A stretch of 54,690 bases of DNA, from the NCBI RefSeq assembly GCF_004345825.1, contig NZ_SLXM01000013.1, positions 1-54,690 of the forward strand, given 5' to 3'. Both the position numbers and the translations under genes were made by a program. Shown here in pieces: positions 47,177 through 54,690 of this stretch. A model generated the notes under the pieces. That model was not told the DNA's origin, made no database searches, and saw only the letters and a list, made by a program, of their open reading frames with translations. Numbering within the stretch: position 1 is the first letter of the stretch; each line of letters starts with the position of its first letter. The stretch comes from Tenacibaculum skagerrakense (GTDB taxonomy: Bacteria; Bacteroidota; Bacteroidia; Flavobacteriales; Flavobacteriaceae).

Positions 47177-48445
47177 ATGGAATCAGTTGTAAGTAAAATA
47201 TATTTTCCAGAATTAAAAGCTGTTAAGGAAGCAGCCGCAACATTAAAAGATGTTGCGGCTGTAACTCCTTTGCAACAAAACTTTAATTTATCTAATAAGT
47301 TTCATGCAAATATTCTTTTAAAAAGAGAAGATTTACAGCAAGTGCGATCGTATAAAATTCGTGGTGCTTTTAATAAAATTAATTCGTTATCAGAAGCAGA
47401 AGTAAAAAACGGAATTGTATGTGCCAGTGCTGGTAATCATGCGCAAGGTGTAGCGTTAGCTTGTAATAAGAAAAAAATTAATGGGTTGATTTACATGCCA
47501 GCACCAACACCTAAACAAAAGGTTGAACAAGTAAAAATGTTTGGAGGTACTTATGTTACAATAAAATTAATTGGAGATACTTTTGATGATTCTTACAATG
47601 AAGCCATTAAAACAGCAGAATTAGAAAATAAAACTTTTGTACATCCTTTTGATGATGAAAAGGTAATTGAAGGTCAGGCTACAGTCGGATTAGAAATTTT
47701 GGAACAAGCAAATTGTGATATTGACTATGTTTTTGTTCCTGTAGGGGGTGGAGGTTTGGCATCTGGACTTTCCTCTGTTTTTAAATATATTTCACCTAAA
47801 ACCAAAATTATTGGAGTAGAACCTTTGGGAGCACCTTCAATGCAACTGGCTATAGAACATCAAAAAGCAGTTACCTTATCTTCAATAGATAAATTTGTAG
47901 ATGGAGCAGCAGTTCAAAAGGTTGGTGAATTGACTCATAAAATTTGCGCCGAGAACCTAGAAACTATGATTACTGTACCAGAAGGTAAAGTGTGTCAAAC
48001 AATTCTAGAAATGTATAATAAAGAGGCTATTGTGGTGGAGCCAGCAGGAGCATTAACAGTAAGTGCTTTAGATTTCTATAAAGACGAAATTAAGGGTAAA
48101 AATGTGGTTTGTGTAATAAGTGGAAGTAATAATGATATTACAAGAACTGCTGAAATTAAAGAGAGAGCGCTGTTATATAATGGATTGAAGCATTATTTTA
48201 TTATTAGATTTCCTCAAAGAGCAGGAGCCTTGAAAGAGTTTGTAATGAATGTATTAGGCGAGCATGATGATATTACATTTTTTGAATACTCTAAGAAAAC
48301 TACGAGAGAAAATGGACCAGCAGTGGTTGGTATCGAATTAGAAAATAGTGAAGATTTAAATCCGTTAATTAAACGAATGAAATCACTTAATTTTTTTGGT
48401 GAATATTTGAATGATAAACCAAACTTATTTGAGTTTTTAGTCTAA
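47177..48445 (+). CDS. ilvA: Threonine dehydratase (biosynthetic)
   Basis: A 422-residue PLP enzyme that converts threonine to 2-oxobutyrate, committing carbon to isoleucine. The PLP lysine is in VRSYKIRGAFNKI, the phosphate loop in VPVGGGGLASGLSSV and the asparagine loop in CASAGNHAQGVALA. One C-terminal ACT-like regulatory domain (HYFIIRFPQRAGALKEFV) follows, as in the shorter class of IlvA. By family knowledge this domain would sense isoleucine. It is the last gene of the ilv operon, followed by a terminator. Confidence 0.96.
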   Translation: MESVVSKIYFPELKAVKEAAATLKDVAAVTPLQQNFNLSNKFHANILLKREDLQQVRSYKIRGAFNKINSLSEAEVKNGIVCASAGNHAQGVALACNKKKINGLIYMPAPTPKQKVEQVKMFGGTYVTIKLIGDTFDDSYNEAIKTAELENKTFVHPFDDEKVIEGQATVGLEILEQANCDIDYVFVPVGGGGLASGLSSVFKYISPKTKIIGVEPLGAPSMQLAIEHQKAVTLSSIDKFVDGAAVQKVGELTHKICAENLETMITVPEGKVCQTILEMYNKEAIVVEPAGALTVSALDFYKDEIKGKNVVCVISGSNNDITRTAEIKERALLYNGLKHYFIIRFPQRAGALKEFVMNVLGEHDDITFFEYSKKTTRENGPAVVGIELENSEDLNPLIKRMKSLNFFGEYLNDKPNLFEFLV

Positions 48446-48511
48446 ATTACTGATGAATATCTTAAATTTCAGTAAATTTTTTTAACAAATTTATATAGCT
48501 ATTTAAATAGC

Positions 48512-48539
48512 AAAAACCGAGTAAAATACTCGGTTTTTT
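48512..48539 (+). terminator. Intrinsic terminator of the ilv operon
   Basis: The stem accgagta / tactcggt has a 3-base loop, five A before it and six T after it. It lies 66 bases after the ilvA stop. The remainder of 48540-48749 is AT-rich with no gene that I can support; it ends in a run of seven C (48738-48744) close to the next ATG. Confidence 0.9.
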
Positions 48540-48749
48540 GTTTTTATAAAAGCTTGAAAAAATTTATTATTTTGAAATAAATTTTAACATTTTTCATTTT
48601 TTCTCTTTTATATTATTTTGTTTATCAGTATCTTGGTAAAGATTATTTGTCACTTTTCATTCAAGTAATAAAAAATCAACGTTCTTAATATTTATTGTAA
48701 ATACACAAGAAAAACTAGTTTCATTTAAACATTTTAACCCCCCCGAATC

Positions 48750-49841
48750 ATGAATAAAAAACTAAGGTTTTCAGCATTGCTATTTCTATTTTTAATAGCA
48801 AATGTAAATTCTCAGTCGTCAAACACTTGTTCTAACTCTGTAGACGACCCAGTATTAGATCTTAATAGTATTACCAAATGTTCTATTGAGAAAAAGTCAG
48901 AAGACAGTAAAGTACAAAAAGTTACCGTTCAAGTTACTTCTAGAAGAAGAATAGTTAGGAAGAGAGATAAAGCAACAGGATTAGCATCTGATGGTTATTC
49001 TCATAAGCTAACTTCATTAAAAAAGAAGGTAGATATGGTAAACTCTATTGTAGATGTAAAAAAGGAAGAGATTCCAGATATTTTACCTTTCGACTATGTA
49101 GATCAAATTCCTCTTTTTAAGAATTGCGAGTCAGTTCCGATTTTTGAACAAAATCGTTGTTTTAAAATTAATTTAAGAAATCACATTAGAAAAAATCTTA
49201 AATATCCTGTTAGTGCTTATGACAGAGGTATTCAAGGAAAGGTATATGCACATTTTTCTATAGCTAGAGATGGAAGTATTAAAGATTTGAAAATTGTATC
49301 ACCTTACAAAGGAGATTTGTTAGGAAAGGAAGCTAAAAGAATTATAAATGAACTTCCAAAGTTTAAACCAGGAGAGCATAATGGTAGTCCTGTAGATGTT
49401 AAGTATGGTTTGCCAATTACTTTTAAAATACCTGGTAGAAAACCAACAAATATCAAAAAAGTAAATACATCTAAAATAGAAGAAACTATCTACAGTTTTT
49501 CTTCATTAGATAAAATTCCACAATTTGATTCATGTAAAAAATCGAAAGACGATTCTATAAGTTGTTTCAATACGAGTTTAATAGAGCACATTCAAAGTTA
49601 TTTTGCCTATCCTGAAGAAGCAAAAATGAAAAATATTGAAGGCGAAGTTGTGGTAAATTTTATTATCGATAAAAAAGGTGATGTTGTAGATATTACAGCA
49701 AAAGGACCTGAAAATTCAGAAATTCTTGAATTAGCGACAATACGATTTATAGAAAAATTACCAAATCTTAAAGCAGGTGAAATAGAAGGTAAATCAGTTA
49801 ATACTTCATACTCTTTTCCTATCAACTTTACATTGAATTAA
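48750..49841 (+). CDS. Secreted protein with two TonB C-terminal domains
   Basis: A 363-residue protein with a cleavable-looking signal peptide (MNKKLRFSALLFLFLIANVN, cleavage near SQ at 21-22). Two TonB_C-type domains follow: about 118-228 (IQGKVYAHFSIARDGSIKDL to LPITFKI) and 255-363 (IEGEVVVNFIIDKKGDVVDI to FPINFTL). Each is preceded by the same element, D-x-I-P-x-F with two cysteines (126/137 and 262/272). It lacks the TM anchor plus Pro-rich linker of a classical TonB, so it is probably periplasmic rather than an energy transducer. It lies upstream of a SusC/SusD pair, which suggests a link to TonB-dependent uptake. Confidence 0.8.
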   Translation: MNKKLRFSALLFLFLIANVNSQSSNTCSNSVDDPVLDLNSITKCSIEKKSEDSKVQKVTVQVTSRRRIVRKRDKATGLASDGYSHKLTSLKKKVDMVNSIVDVKKEEIPDILPFDYVDQIPLFKNCESVPIFEQNRCFKINLRNHIRKNLKYPVSAYDRGIQGKVYAHFSIARDGSIKDLKIVSPYKGDLLGKEAKRIINELPKFKPGEHNGSPVDVKYGLPITFKIPGRKPTNIKKVNTSKIEETIYSFSSLDKIPQFDSCKKSKDDSISCFNTSLIEHIQSYFAYPEEAKMKNIEGEVVVNFIIDKKGDVVDITAKGPENSEILELATIRFIEKLPNLKAGEIEGKSVNTSYSFPINFTLN

Positions 49842-49864
49842 TAAACATATTAAAATAAACTTTT

Positions 49865-49898
49865 CTCTAAATGGTGTCTTTTCTGATACCATTTAGAG
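49865..49898 (+). other. 14-bp hairpin between TonB-domain gene and susC
   Basis: The segment ctctaaatggtgtc (49865-49878) pairs with 49885-49898 (one G-U pair) around a 6-base loop. It has no T run on either strand, so it is not an ordinary terminator. It sits 23 bases after the upstream stop and 58 bases before susC. It may be an mRNA end stabiliser, processing site or regulatory element for the SusCD unit. Confidence 0.5.
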
Positions 49899-49955
49899 TC
49901 ATAAGACCTACCCCTAAACCAAAAATTTAGTTTACAACCAATTATACCATTCTAT

Positions 49956-52900
49956 ATGAAACGAATAATTATATTATTTAATCTATTCTGTCTTTCATTT
50001 CTATCCTTTGCACAAAACATTGAGGTAAAAGGTAAAGTGTTAGATGCAGTAACAAAAGAACCGATTCCAGGTGCATTTATTTTACTAAAAGAAACATCTG
50101 TAGTAGCAGAAACCGAATTCGATGGAAGCTATGTTATTAACGCCGGAATTGGAAAAATTTTAGAGTTTAGTTATCCAGGTTATACAAAAAAAGTAGTAAT
50201 CGTAACTAGCGCATTAATTGATGTTGAACTAGATATAGATAATGAGTCTAGCTTTTTAAATGAAGTTATCATTATTGGATATGGGGCACAACGAAAAGAA
50301 CTTGTTTCAGGATCTTACAGTACTGTTAAGCCTGAAGAGATTGAACGTAATAATCCTCAACGTATAGAACAAGCTTTACAGGGAAGAACCGCGGGAGTTC
50401 AAGTAAGTGCTAATTCAGGATCACCAGGTTCTGCATATAATATTAGAATCAGAGGGATTACTACAAATGGAGATAATTCGCCTTTGGTTCTTGTAGATGG
50501 AATACAAATTGGACCCGATTTAAGTATTATTGACCCTAACGATATTGAAAAAATAGACGTAATTAAAGATGCAAGTACCGCAATTTATGGAGTTCGTGGA
50601 GCAAACGGTGTAATACTAATCACTACAAAGTCTGGTAAAAAGAATACAAAAACAAAATTTACCTATAATACATCAGTTTCTGTTCAAGAAACAACCAAAA
50701 AACTTGATTTGTTAAAAGGTGTTGAGTATGCTGCATTAGTAAATGAAACGGTAGTTGCAGATGGCGGTGTTGCTCCATATCAATTACAAAATATTAGTAC
50801 AGATACCGATTGGCAAGATGCTTTATTTGAAGCTACTCCTATGATTACTCATCATATTGGAGCTATAGGTGGAGGTGAAAAATATAATTTTAATGTAAGT
50901 GGAAGCTTATTAGATCAAAAAGGAATTATTGCTCCAGGGAGATCAAACTTTGCTAGAGCAACATTAAAAAGTAGCTTAGGATTAGATCTTACAGATAAGT
51001 TAAAATTAAATACGCTTGTTTTATACACTAATAATGTTAGAAGAACTATTCCAGAAGGTAGCAGAGGTTCTATTTTATATTACGCAAACAATGCTTCTCC
51101 ATTAACTCCAATTTATGATGGAACAGACGGAACAGGTCCTTCCAGAGGATTTTCGTATATCGGAATTGAACAAGGAAATGAAATTGTAAACCCTTTTGCG
51201 GTTATTAACAATACGTACAATGAAACTAGAGTTAATAGGTTTACAGGAAAGATTGAATTTATCTACAACATTCTAAAGAATTTTGAAGTGACTTCTAGAA
51301 ATAGTTTTAATTATTCTAATGTAAATTCTAGAGCTTATTTTCCATTGCAGTATTATGGAGAAAATAAAGTTGTAAATACTGTTCGATTAGATTCTTCTAC
51401 GGGGCAATTTGATTTGGATAGAAACGGAGACGGAGACAGAGATGTTTTTAGCAGAGTAAATGAGAATACACAAAGCTATTTTACTTTTATTACAGAAAAT
51501 TTTATCAATTACAATTTTACCCTAGGAGAGTCTCATAATTTTCAAACAACACTTGGTTTCTCTCTTACTAAAGAACAAAGTCAAGGAATATTTGGTGCTG
51601 GATTTTTAACGGGTAATGATTCTTGGAATAACGCTTTCCTATTTAATACTCAGTCTTTTATTATAGATGATGATGATAACGGAACTAATGATATCAGGGA
51701 AACTATAAATTCTGATTCTTTTTCGGTTGAAGAACGTTACACATCTGTTTTCGGAAGACTGCAATACGATTACAATGAAAAATATTTATTTTCTGCTATT
51801 TTACGTCGTGATGCTTCAACTCGTTTTGGACCTAATAATCGAGTGGCGTATTTACCTTCCTTTTCAGCAGGTTGGGTACTTCATAATGAAGATTTTTTGG
51901 GCGAAACCGGAATTACAAATTTTAAGATAAGAGGAAGTTGGGGACAAGTAGGAAATGATAAAATAGGTTCTTACAGATGGTTAGGTTTCTTACAAGGAAT
52001 TAATGGAGATGCTACCTATCCTTTCGGTGATGTTTTGTCTTTTGGTAATGCAGTTGGAATTTTATCAAATCCAGATTTACAATGGGAAACAACTACACAA
52101 ACAAATATTGGTTTTGATTTAGGATTCTACGACAATAATTTAAATTTCACATTCGATTATTATAAAAAACGTACCGATAATTTATTAGTAGTTCCTGAAA
52201 TTTCTGCTTTGTTGGGTGTCGGAGCACCTGGAAGTGGAGCCCCTTTTGTAAATGCAGGAATTATTGAAAATAAGGGTATTGAATTTGGAATTAACTATAC
52301 GCATTATTTTTCTGATGATGTTTCTTTGGCTGTAAACTACAATCTTACCACAATTGACAATGAAGTAATTGATGTTAATAATGCAGCAGGATTTATTCCT
52401 GGGGGATTATTTAGTTTGAATCAGCAACCGTCTAGAATGCAAAACGGATTACCAATAGGTGTTTTTTACGGATTACAAACGGATGGAATTTTTCAAACAC
52501 AAGCGGAGATTGATGCATTGGCTGTTGATAGAGATGGCGATGGTACTTTAGACGAATATCAGCCTGGAGCTGCTCCAGGAGATTTAAAATATGTAGATGT
52601 TGATGGTAATGGTTATATTGAGTTTGGTAGTGAAAACGATTTAACTGTTTTAGGAAGTCCAATTCCAGATTTTACCATGGGAGGAGGTTTTAATTTAAAG
52701 GTTCATAATTTCGATTTTGGTGCTTCATTTTATGCTTCAATAGGTAATGAAATTGTTAGAAGTTACGAGCGTTTTTTAACTTATAGTAATAAGTTGTCGT
52801 TATATAATGGTAGATGGAAAGGTCCAGGAACTTCCAATGAAGTTCCAAGAGCTTCAACAAATGCAGCTAACAATCAATTGTTCTCGTCTTTTTATGTTGA

Positions 52901-53138
52901 AGACGGTTCGTTTTTAAGAATTCAAAATGTTCAATTGGGTTACACTTTAAATACGCAAGACATCAAAGGAATTGATTTTCTTCGACTATACTTTTCTGTA
53001 AATAATCTTTACACGTTTACAAAGTATCGAGGTTATGATCCAGATATTTCCAATGCTAGTGCTATAGGAGCTGGAGTAGATTTAGGACAATATCCACAGG
53101 CAAGAATGTTTATCACAGGAGTTAAAGTATCATTTTAA
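49956..53138 (+). CDS. SusC/RagA-type TonB-linked outer-membrane transporter
   Basis: A 1060-residue protein with a signal peptide (cleavage after LSFAQ near residue 21). A carboxypeptidase-D-like regulatory domain follows (residues about 22-98, VKGKVLDAVTKEPIPGAFI). The plug domain (about 110-230) has the SusC signature QGRTAGVQV, then IRIRGITTNGDNSPLVLVDG and DASTAIYGVRGANGVILI. A 22-strand barrel ends at VKVSF. SusC proteins import glycans or peptides with a SusD partner; the substrate cannot be told. A calcium-binding-like DxDxDG stretch (DRDGDGTLDEYQ) lies in a late loop. Confidence 0.95.
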   Translation: MKRIIILFNLFCLSFLSFAQNIEVKGKVLDAVTKEPIPGAFILLKETSVVAETEFDGSYVINAGIGKILEFSYPGYTKKVVIVTSALIDVELDIDNESSFLNEVIIIGYGAQRKELVSGSYSTVKPEEIERNNPQRIEQALQGRTAGVQVSANSGSPGSAYNIRIRGITTNGDNSPLVLVDGIQIGPDLSIIDPNDIEKIDVIKDASTAIYGVRGANGVILITTKSGKKNTKTKFTYNTSVSVQETTKKLDLLKGVEYAALVNETVVADGGVAPYQLQNISTDTDWQDALFEATPMITHHIGAIGGGEKYNFNVSGSLLDQKGIIAPGRSNFARATLKSSLGLDLTDKLKLNTLVLYTNNVRRTIPEGSRGSILYYANNASPLTPIYDGTDGTGPSRGFSYIGIEQGNEIVNPFAVINNTYNETRVNRFTGKIEFIYNILKNFEVTSRNSFNYSNVNSRAYFPLQYYGENKVVNTVRLDSSTGQFDLDRNGDGDRDVFSRVNENTQSYFTFITENFINYNFTLGESHNFQTTLGFSLTKEQSQGIFGAGFLTGNDSWNNAFLFNTQSFIIDDDDNGTNDIRETINSDSFSVEERYTSVFGRLQYDYNEKYLFSAILRRDASTRFGPNNRVAYLPSFSAGWVLHNEDFLGETGITNFKIRGSWGQVGNDKIGSYRWLGFLQGINGDATYPFGDVLSFGNAVGILSNPDLQWETTTQTNIGFDLGFYDNNLNFTFDYYKKRTDNLLVVPEISALLGVGAPGSGAPFVNAGIIENKGIEFGINYTHYFSDDVSLAVNYNLTTIDNEVIDVNNAAGFIPGGLFSLNQQPSRMQNGLPIGVFYGLQTDGIFQTQAEIDALAVDRDGDGTLDEYQPGAAPGDLKYVDVDGNGYIEFGSENDLTVLGSPIPDFTMGGGFNLKVHNFDFGASFYASIGNEIVRSYERFLTYSNKLSLYNGRWKGPGTSNEVPRASTNAANNQLFSSFYVEDGSFLRIQNVQLGYTLNTQDIKGIDFLRLYFSVNNLYTFTKYRGYDPDISNASAIGAGVDLGQYPQARMFITGVKVSF

Positions 53139-53149
53139 TTAATAGAAAG

Positions 53150-54601
53150 ATGAAAAAAAGTATACAAATAATAGCAATACTACTATTTACAATCACTATT
53201 AGTTGTGATAATTATTTAGAGGTTTTGCCAAACGGACAAGAAAATACAGAGAACTATTTCAATACAGCAGAAGATTATGAAAATGCTTTAATAGGTGTAT
53301 ATGATTTATTATCAACTACCTATTTAAATCAGATTTTAGGTGAGATAGCTTCGGACAATAGTTTGTGTGGAGGCGAGAATCCTACCGATGTATTAGATTG
53401 GCAACAGATTGATGACATGACACATAATCCAGATAATGGTGCATTACGAAACATTTTTCAATGGATGTATGCAGGAATAAGTCGTGCAAACTATATCATG
53501 GAGTTCAAAGACAAAACACCATTTGCAAGAAAAGAGCAGGTAATAGCGGAAACTAAATTTTTAAGGTCTTATTATTATTTTGAATTGGTAAAATTCTTTG
53601 GAAGTGTTCCAATGTATTTGGATAAGCGAATTACCATTGAAGAAACCCAAAGTATAGATAAGTCAACCACAGCGGTGATTTATGCACAGTTAGAAAGAGA
53701 TTTAGAAGATGCCGCAAATGTTTTGCCATGGCAGCAAGGGCAAGAAGGAAGAGCAACCAAAGGTGCTGCTTTAGCGTTATTAGGAAAAATATATTTATAC
53801 CAGAATAAATTTACAGAAGCATCCCAAACGTTAGATCAAGTCATTAATTCAGGTCAATATAGTTTAGTTTCAAATTTCTCGAGCATTTTTTCAAATCAAA
53901 ATGAGAACAACTCAGAATCTGTTTTTGAGGTTCAATATTTTGGACAAGAAGGTGCAAGCTTCGATTGCTTTCAATGTGTAGAGGGAAATATAGCTGTTGG
54001 TTTTATGGGACCAAGATTTAGAACAGGAAATTATACTCCTTATGCAGATGGTTTTAGTTTTAATATTCCTTCGTTAGCTATTGTAAATGCTTTTGAAACT
54101 GGAGATTTAAGAAGAGATGCGACTTATTTTAATATTAATGATTTCGTTGCAACTCGACCTGATGTAACCTTTAGCGAAGGCCATGATCATAATGGATATT
54201 TTAACTTTAAATATATTCCTTATGCTGAAGGAAACGCATTGGATCAACGTTTAACTCATAGTAATAATTATAGAGCTATTCGTTATGCGGATGTGTTGTT
54301 AATGGCCGCTGAAGCTCATGTTCAAGGCGGAAGTGCTGGTTTAGCTCAAAACTACTTAGATATGATTCGTGACAGAGCATTTGGTAATACGAGCAATCGT
54401 ATACCAGCCACATTAAATAATATTTTACAAGAAAGAAGATTAGAGTTAGCTGGTGAAGGGCATCGTTTTTTCGATCAAGTTCGTACAGGTCAAACATCTT
54501 CAATTCCTGGATTTACACCAAATAAGAATGAGTTATTTCCATTACCAAGGATAGAAATAGAGTTATCAGGTAATAGATGGTCACAAAACCCGGGGTATTA
54601 A
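53150..54601 (+). CDS. SusD/RagB family surface lipoprotein
   Basis: A 483-residue lipoprotein (lipobox TISC, Cys19) followed by DNYLEVLPNGQENTENYFNT, the usual SusD N-terminus. Helical TPR-like pairs include EVIAETKFLRSYYYFELVKFFG-type sequence and ALALLGKIYLYQNKFTEAS. The C-terminus has the family features QERRLELAGEGHRFFD and FPLPRIEIELSGN. It caps the SusC barrel encoded 11 bases upstream and binds the nutrient at the cell surface. Confidence 0.95.
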   Translation: MKKSIQIIAILLFTITISCDNYLEVLPNGQENTENYFNTAEDYENALIGVYDLLSTTYLNQILGEIASDNSLCGGENPTDVLDWQQIDDMTHNPDNGALRNIFQWMYAGISRANYIMEFKDKTPFARKEQVIAETKFLRSYYYFELVKFFGSVPMYLDKRITIEETQSIDKSTTAVIYAQLERDLEDAANVLPWQQGQEGRATKGAALALLGKIYLYQNKFTEASQTLDQVINSGQYSLVSNFSSIFSNQNENNSESVFEVQYFGQEGASFDCFQCVEGNIAVGFMGPRFRTGNYTPYADGFSFNIPSLAIVNAFETGDLRRDATYFNINDFVATRPDVTFSEGHDHNGYFNFKYIPYAEGNALDQRLTHSNNYRAIRYADVLLMAAEAHVQGGSAGLAQNYLDMIRDRAFGNTSNRIPATLNNILQERRLELAGEGHRFFDQVRTGQTSSIPGFTPNKNELFPLPRIEIELSGNRWSQNPGY

Positions 54602-54616
54602 AAAATAATAAGGATT

Positions 54617-54690
54617 ATGAAGAAAATAGTCAAGATATTACTAGTATTAATCATTTTTGGTTCGTGTACTGAAGATGAGCGCGATTTATC
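54617..54690 (+). CDS. Lipoprotein N-terminus, truncated by window edge
   Basis: Twenty-four codons are visible: a basic start MKKIVK, a hydrophobic core and the lipobox FGSC (Cys17) followed by acidic TEDERD. It begins 15 bases after the SusD-type gene and so belongs to the same operon. Accessory surface lipoproteins often occupy this position in Sus-like loci, but the visible part gives no family. Confidence 0.65.
   Translation, partial: MKKIVKILLVLIIFGSCTEDERDL

Overview
The window looks like a chromosomal segment of a marine Flavobacteriaceae bacterium (Bacteroidota), perhaps near Tenacibaculum or Polaribacter; the genus is a guess. The evidence is the very AT-rich sequence, start codons without Shine-Dalgarno sequences, recurrent promoter -7 boxes of the form TAnnTTTG, a type IX secretion (T9SS) C-terminal sorting domain, a SusC/SusD pair, a DUF2723 protein and a leucine-type (bacteriocin-like) leader peptide. 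No rRNA, tRNA, IS element, phage gene or CRISPR array was seen.

Layout. 1-3.9 kb: an orphan Cys-rich peptide with a double-glycine-type leader, a HerA/DUF853 ATPase, a lipoprotein and a cysteine-synthase-family enzyme. 4-9 kb: lipoyl synthase, a secreted protein, a three-gene unit (small Cys-rich membrane protein, ECF sigma factor, Nramp-like transporter lacking the usual metal-binding motifs) and a zinc-protease-like lipoprotein. 9-20 kb: murB, an aminotransferase, an aspartyl protease with a PDZ domain, a DUF1573 protein, valS, a methyltransferase and a DUF2723 glycosyltransferase-like protein. 20-26 kb: a large repetitive T9SS-exported surface protein, a polytopic membrane protein and a conserved protein of unknown function.

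26-48.5 kb is a block for branched-chain amino acids and nitrogen: leuACDB, then an outer-membrane barrel protein, the ammonium transporter amt and glutamate synthase gltBD, then ilvE-ilvD-ilvB-ilvN-(methyltransferase)-ilvC-ilvA. Ammonium uptake and GltBD would supply the glutamate that IlvE uses as amino donor. The ilv operon is preceded by what I read as two complete transcription attenuators in series. Each has a tiny Ile/Val-rich leader peptide, a segment at or just after its stop codon that can act as an antiterminator arm, and a strong intrinsic terminator. This is the most interesting feature of the window. The leu operon has a very short leader and no such element.

48.5-54.7 kb: a secreted protein with two TonB C-terminal domains, then a SusC/SusD nutrient-uptake pair and the start of a further lipoprotein cut off by the window edge.
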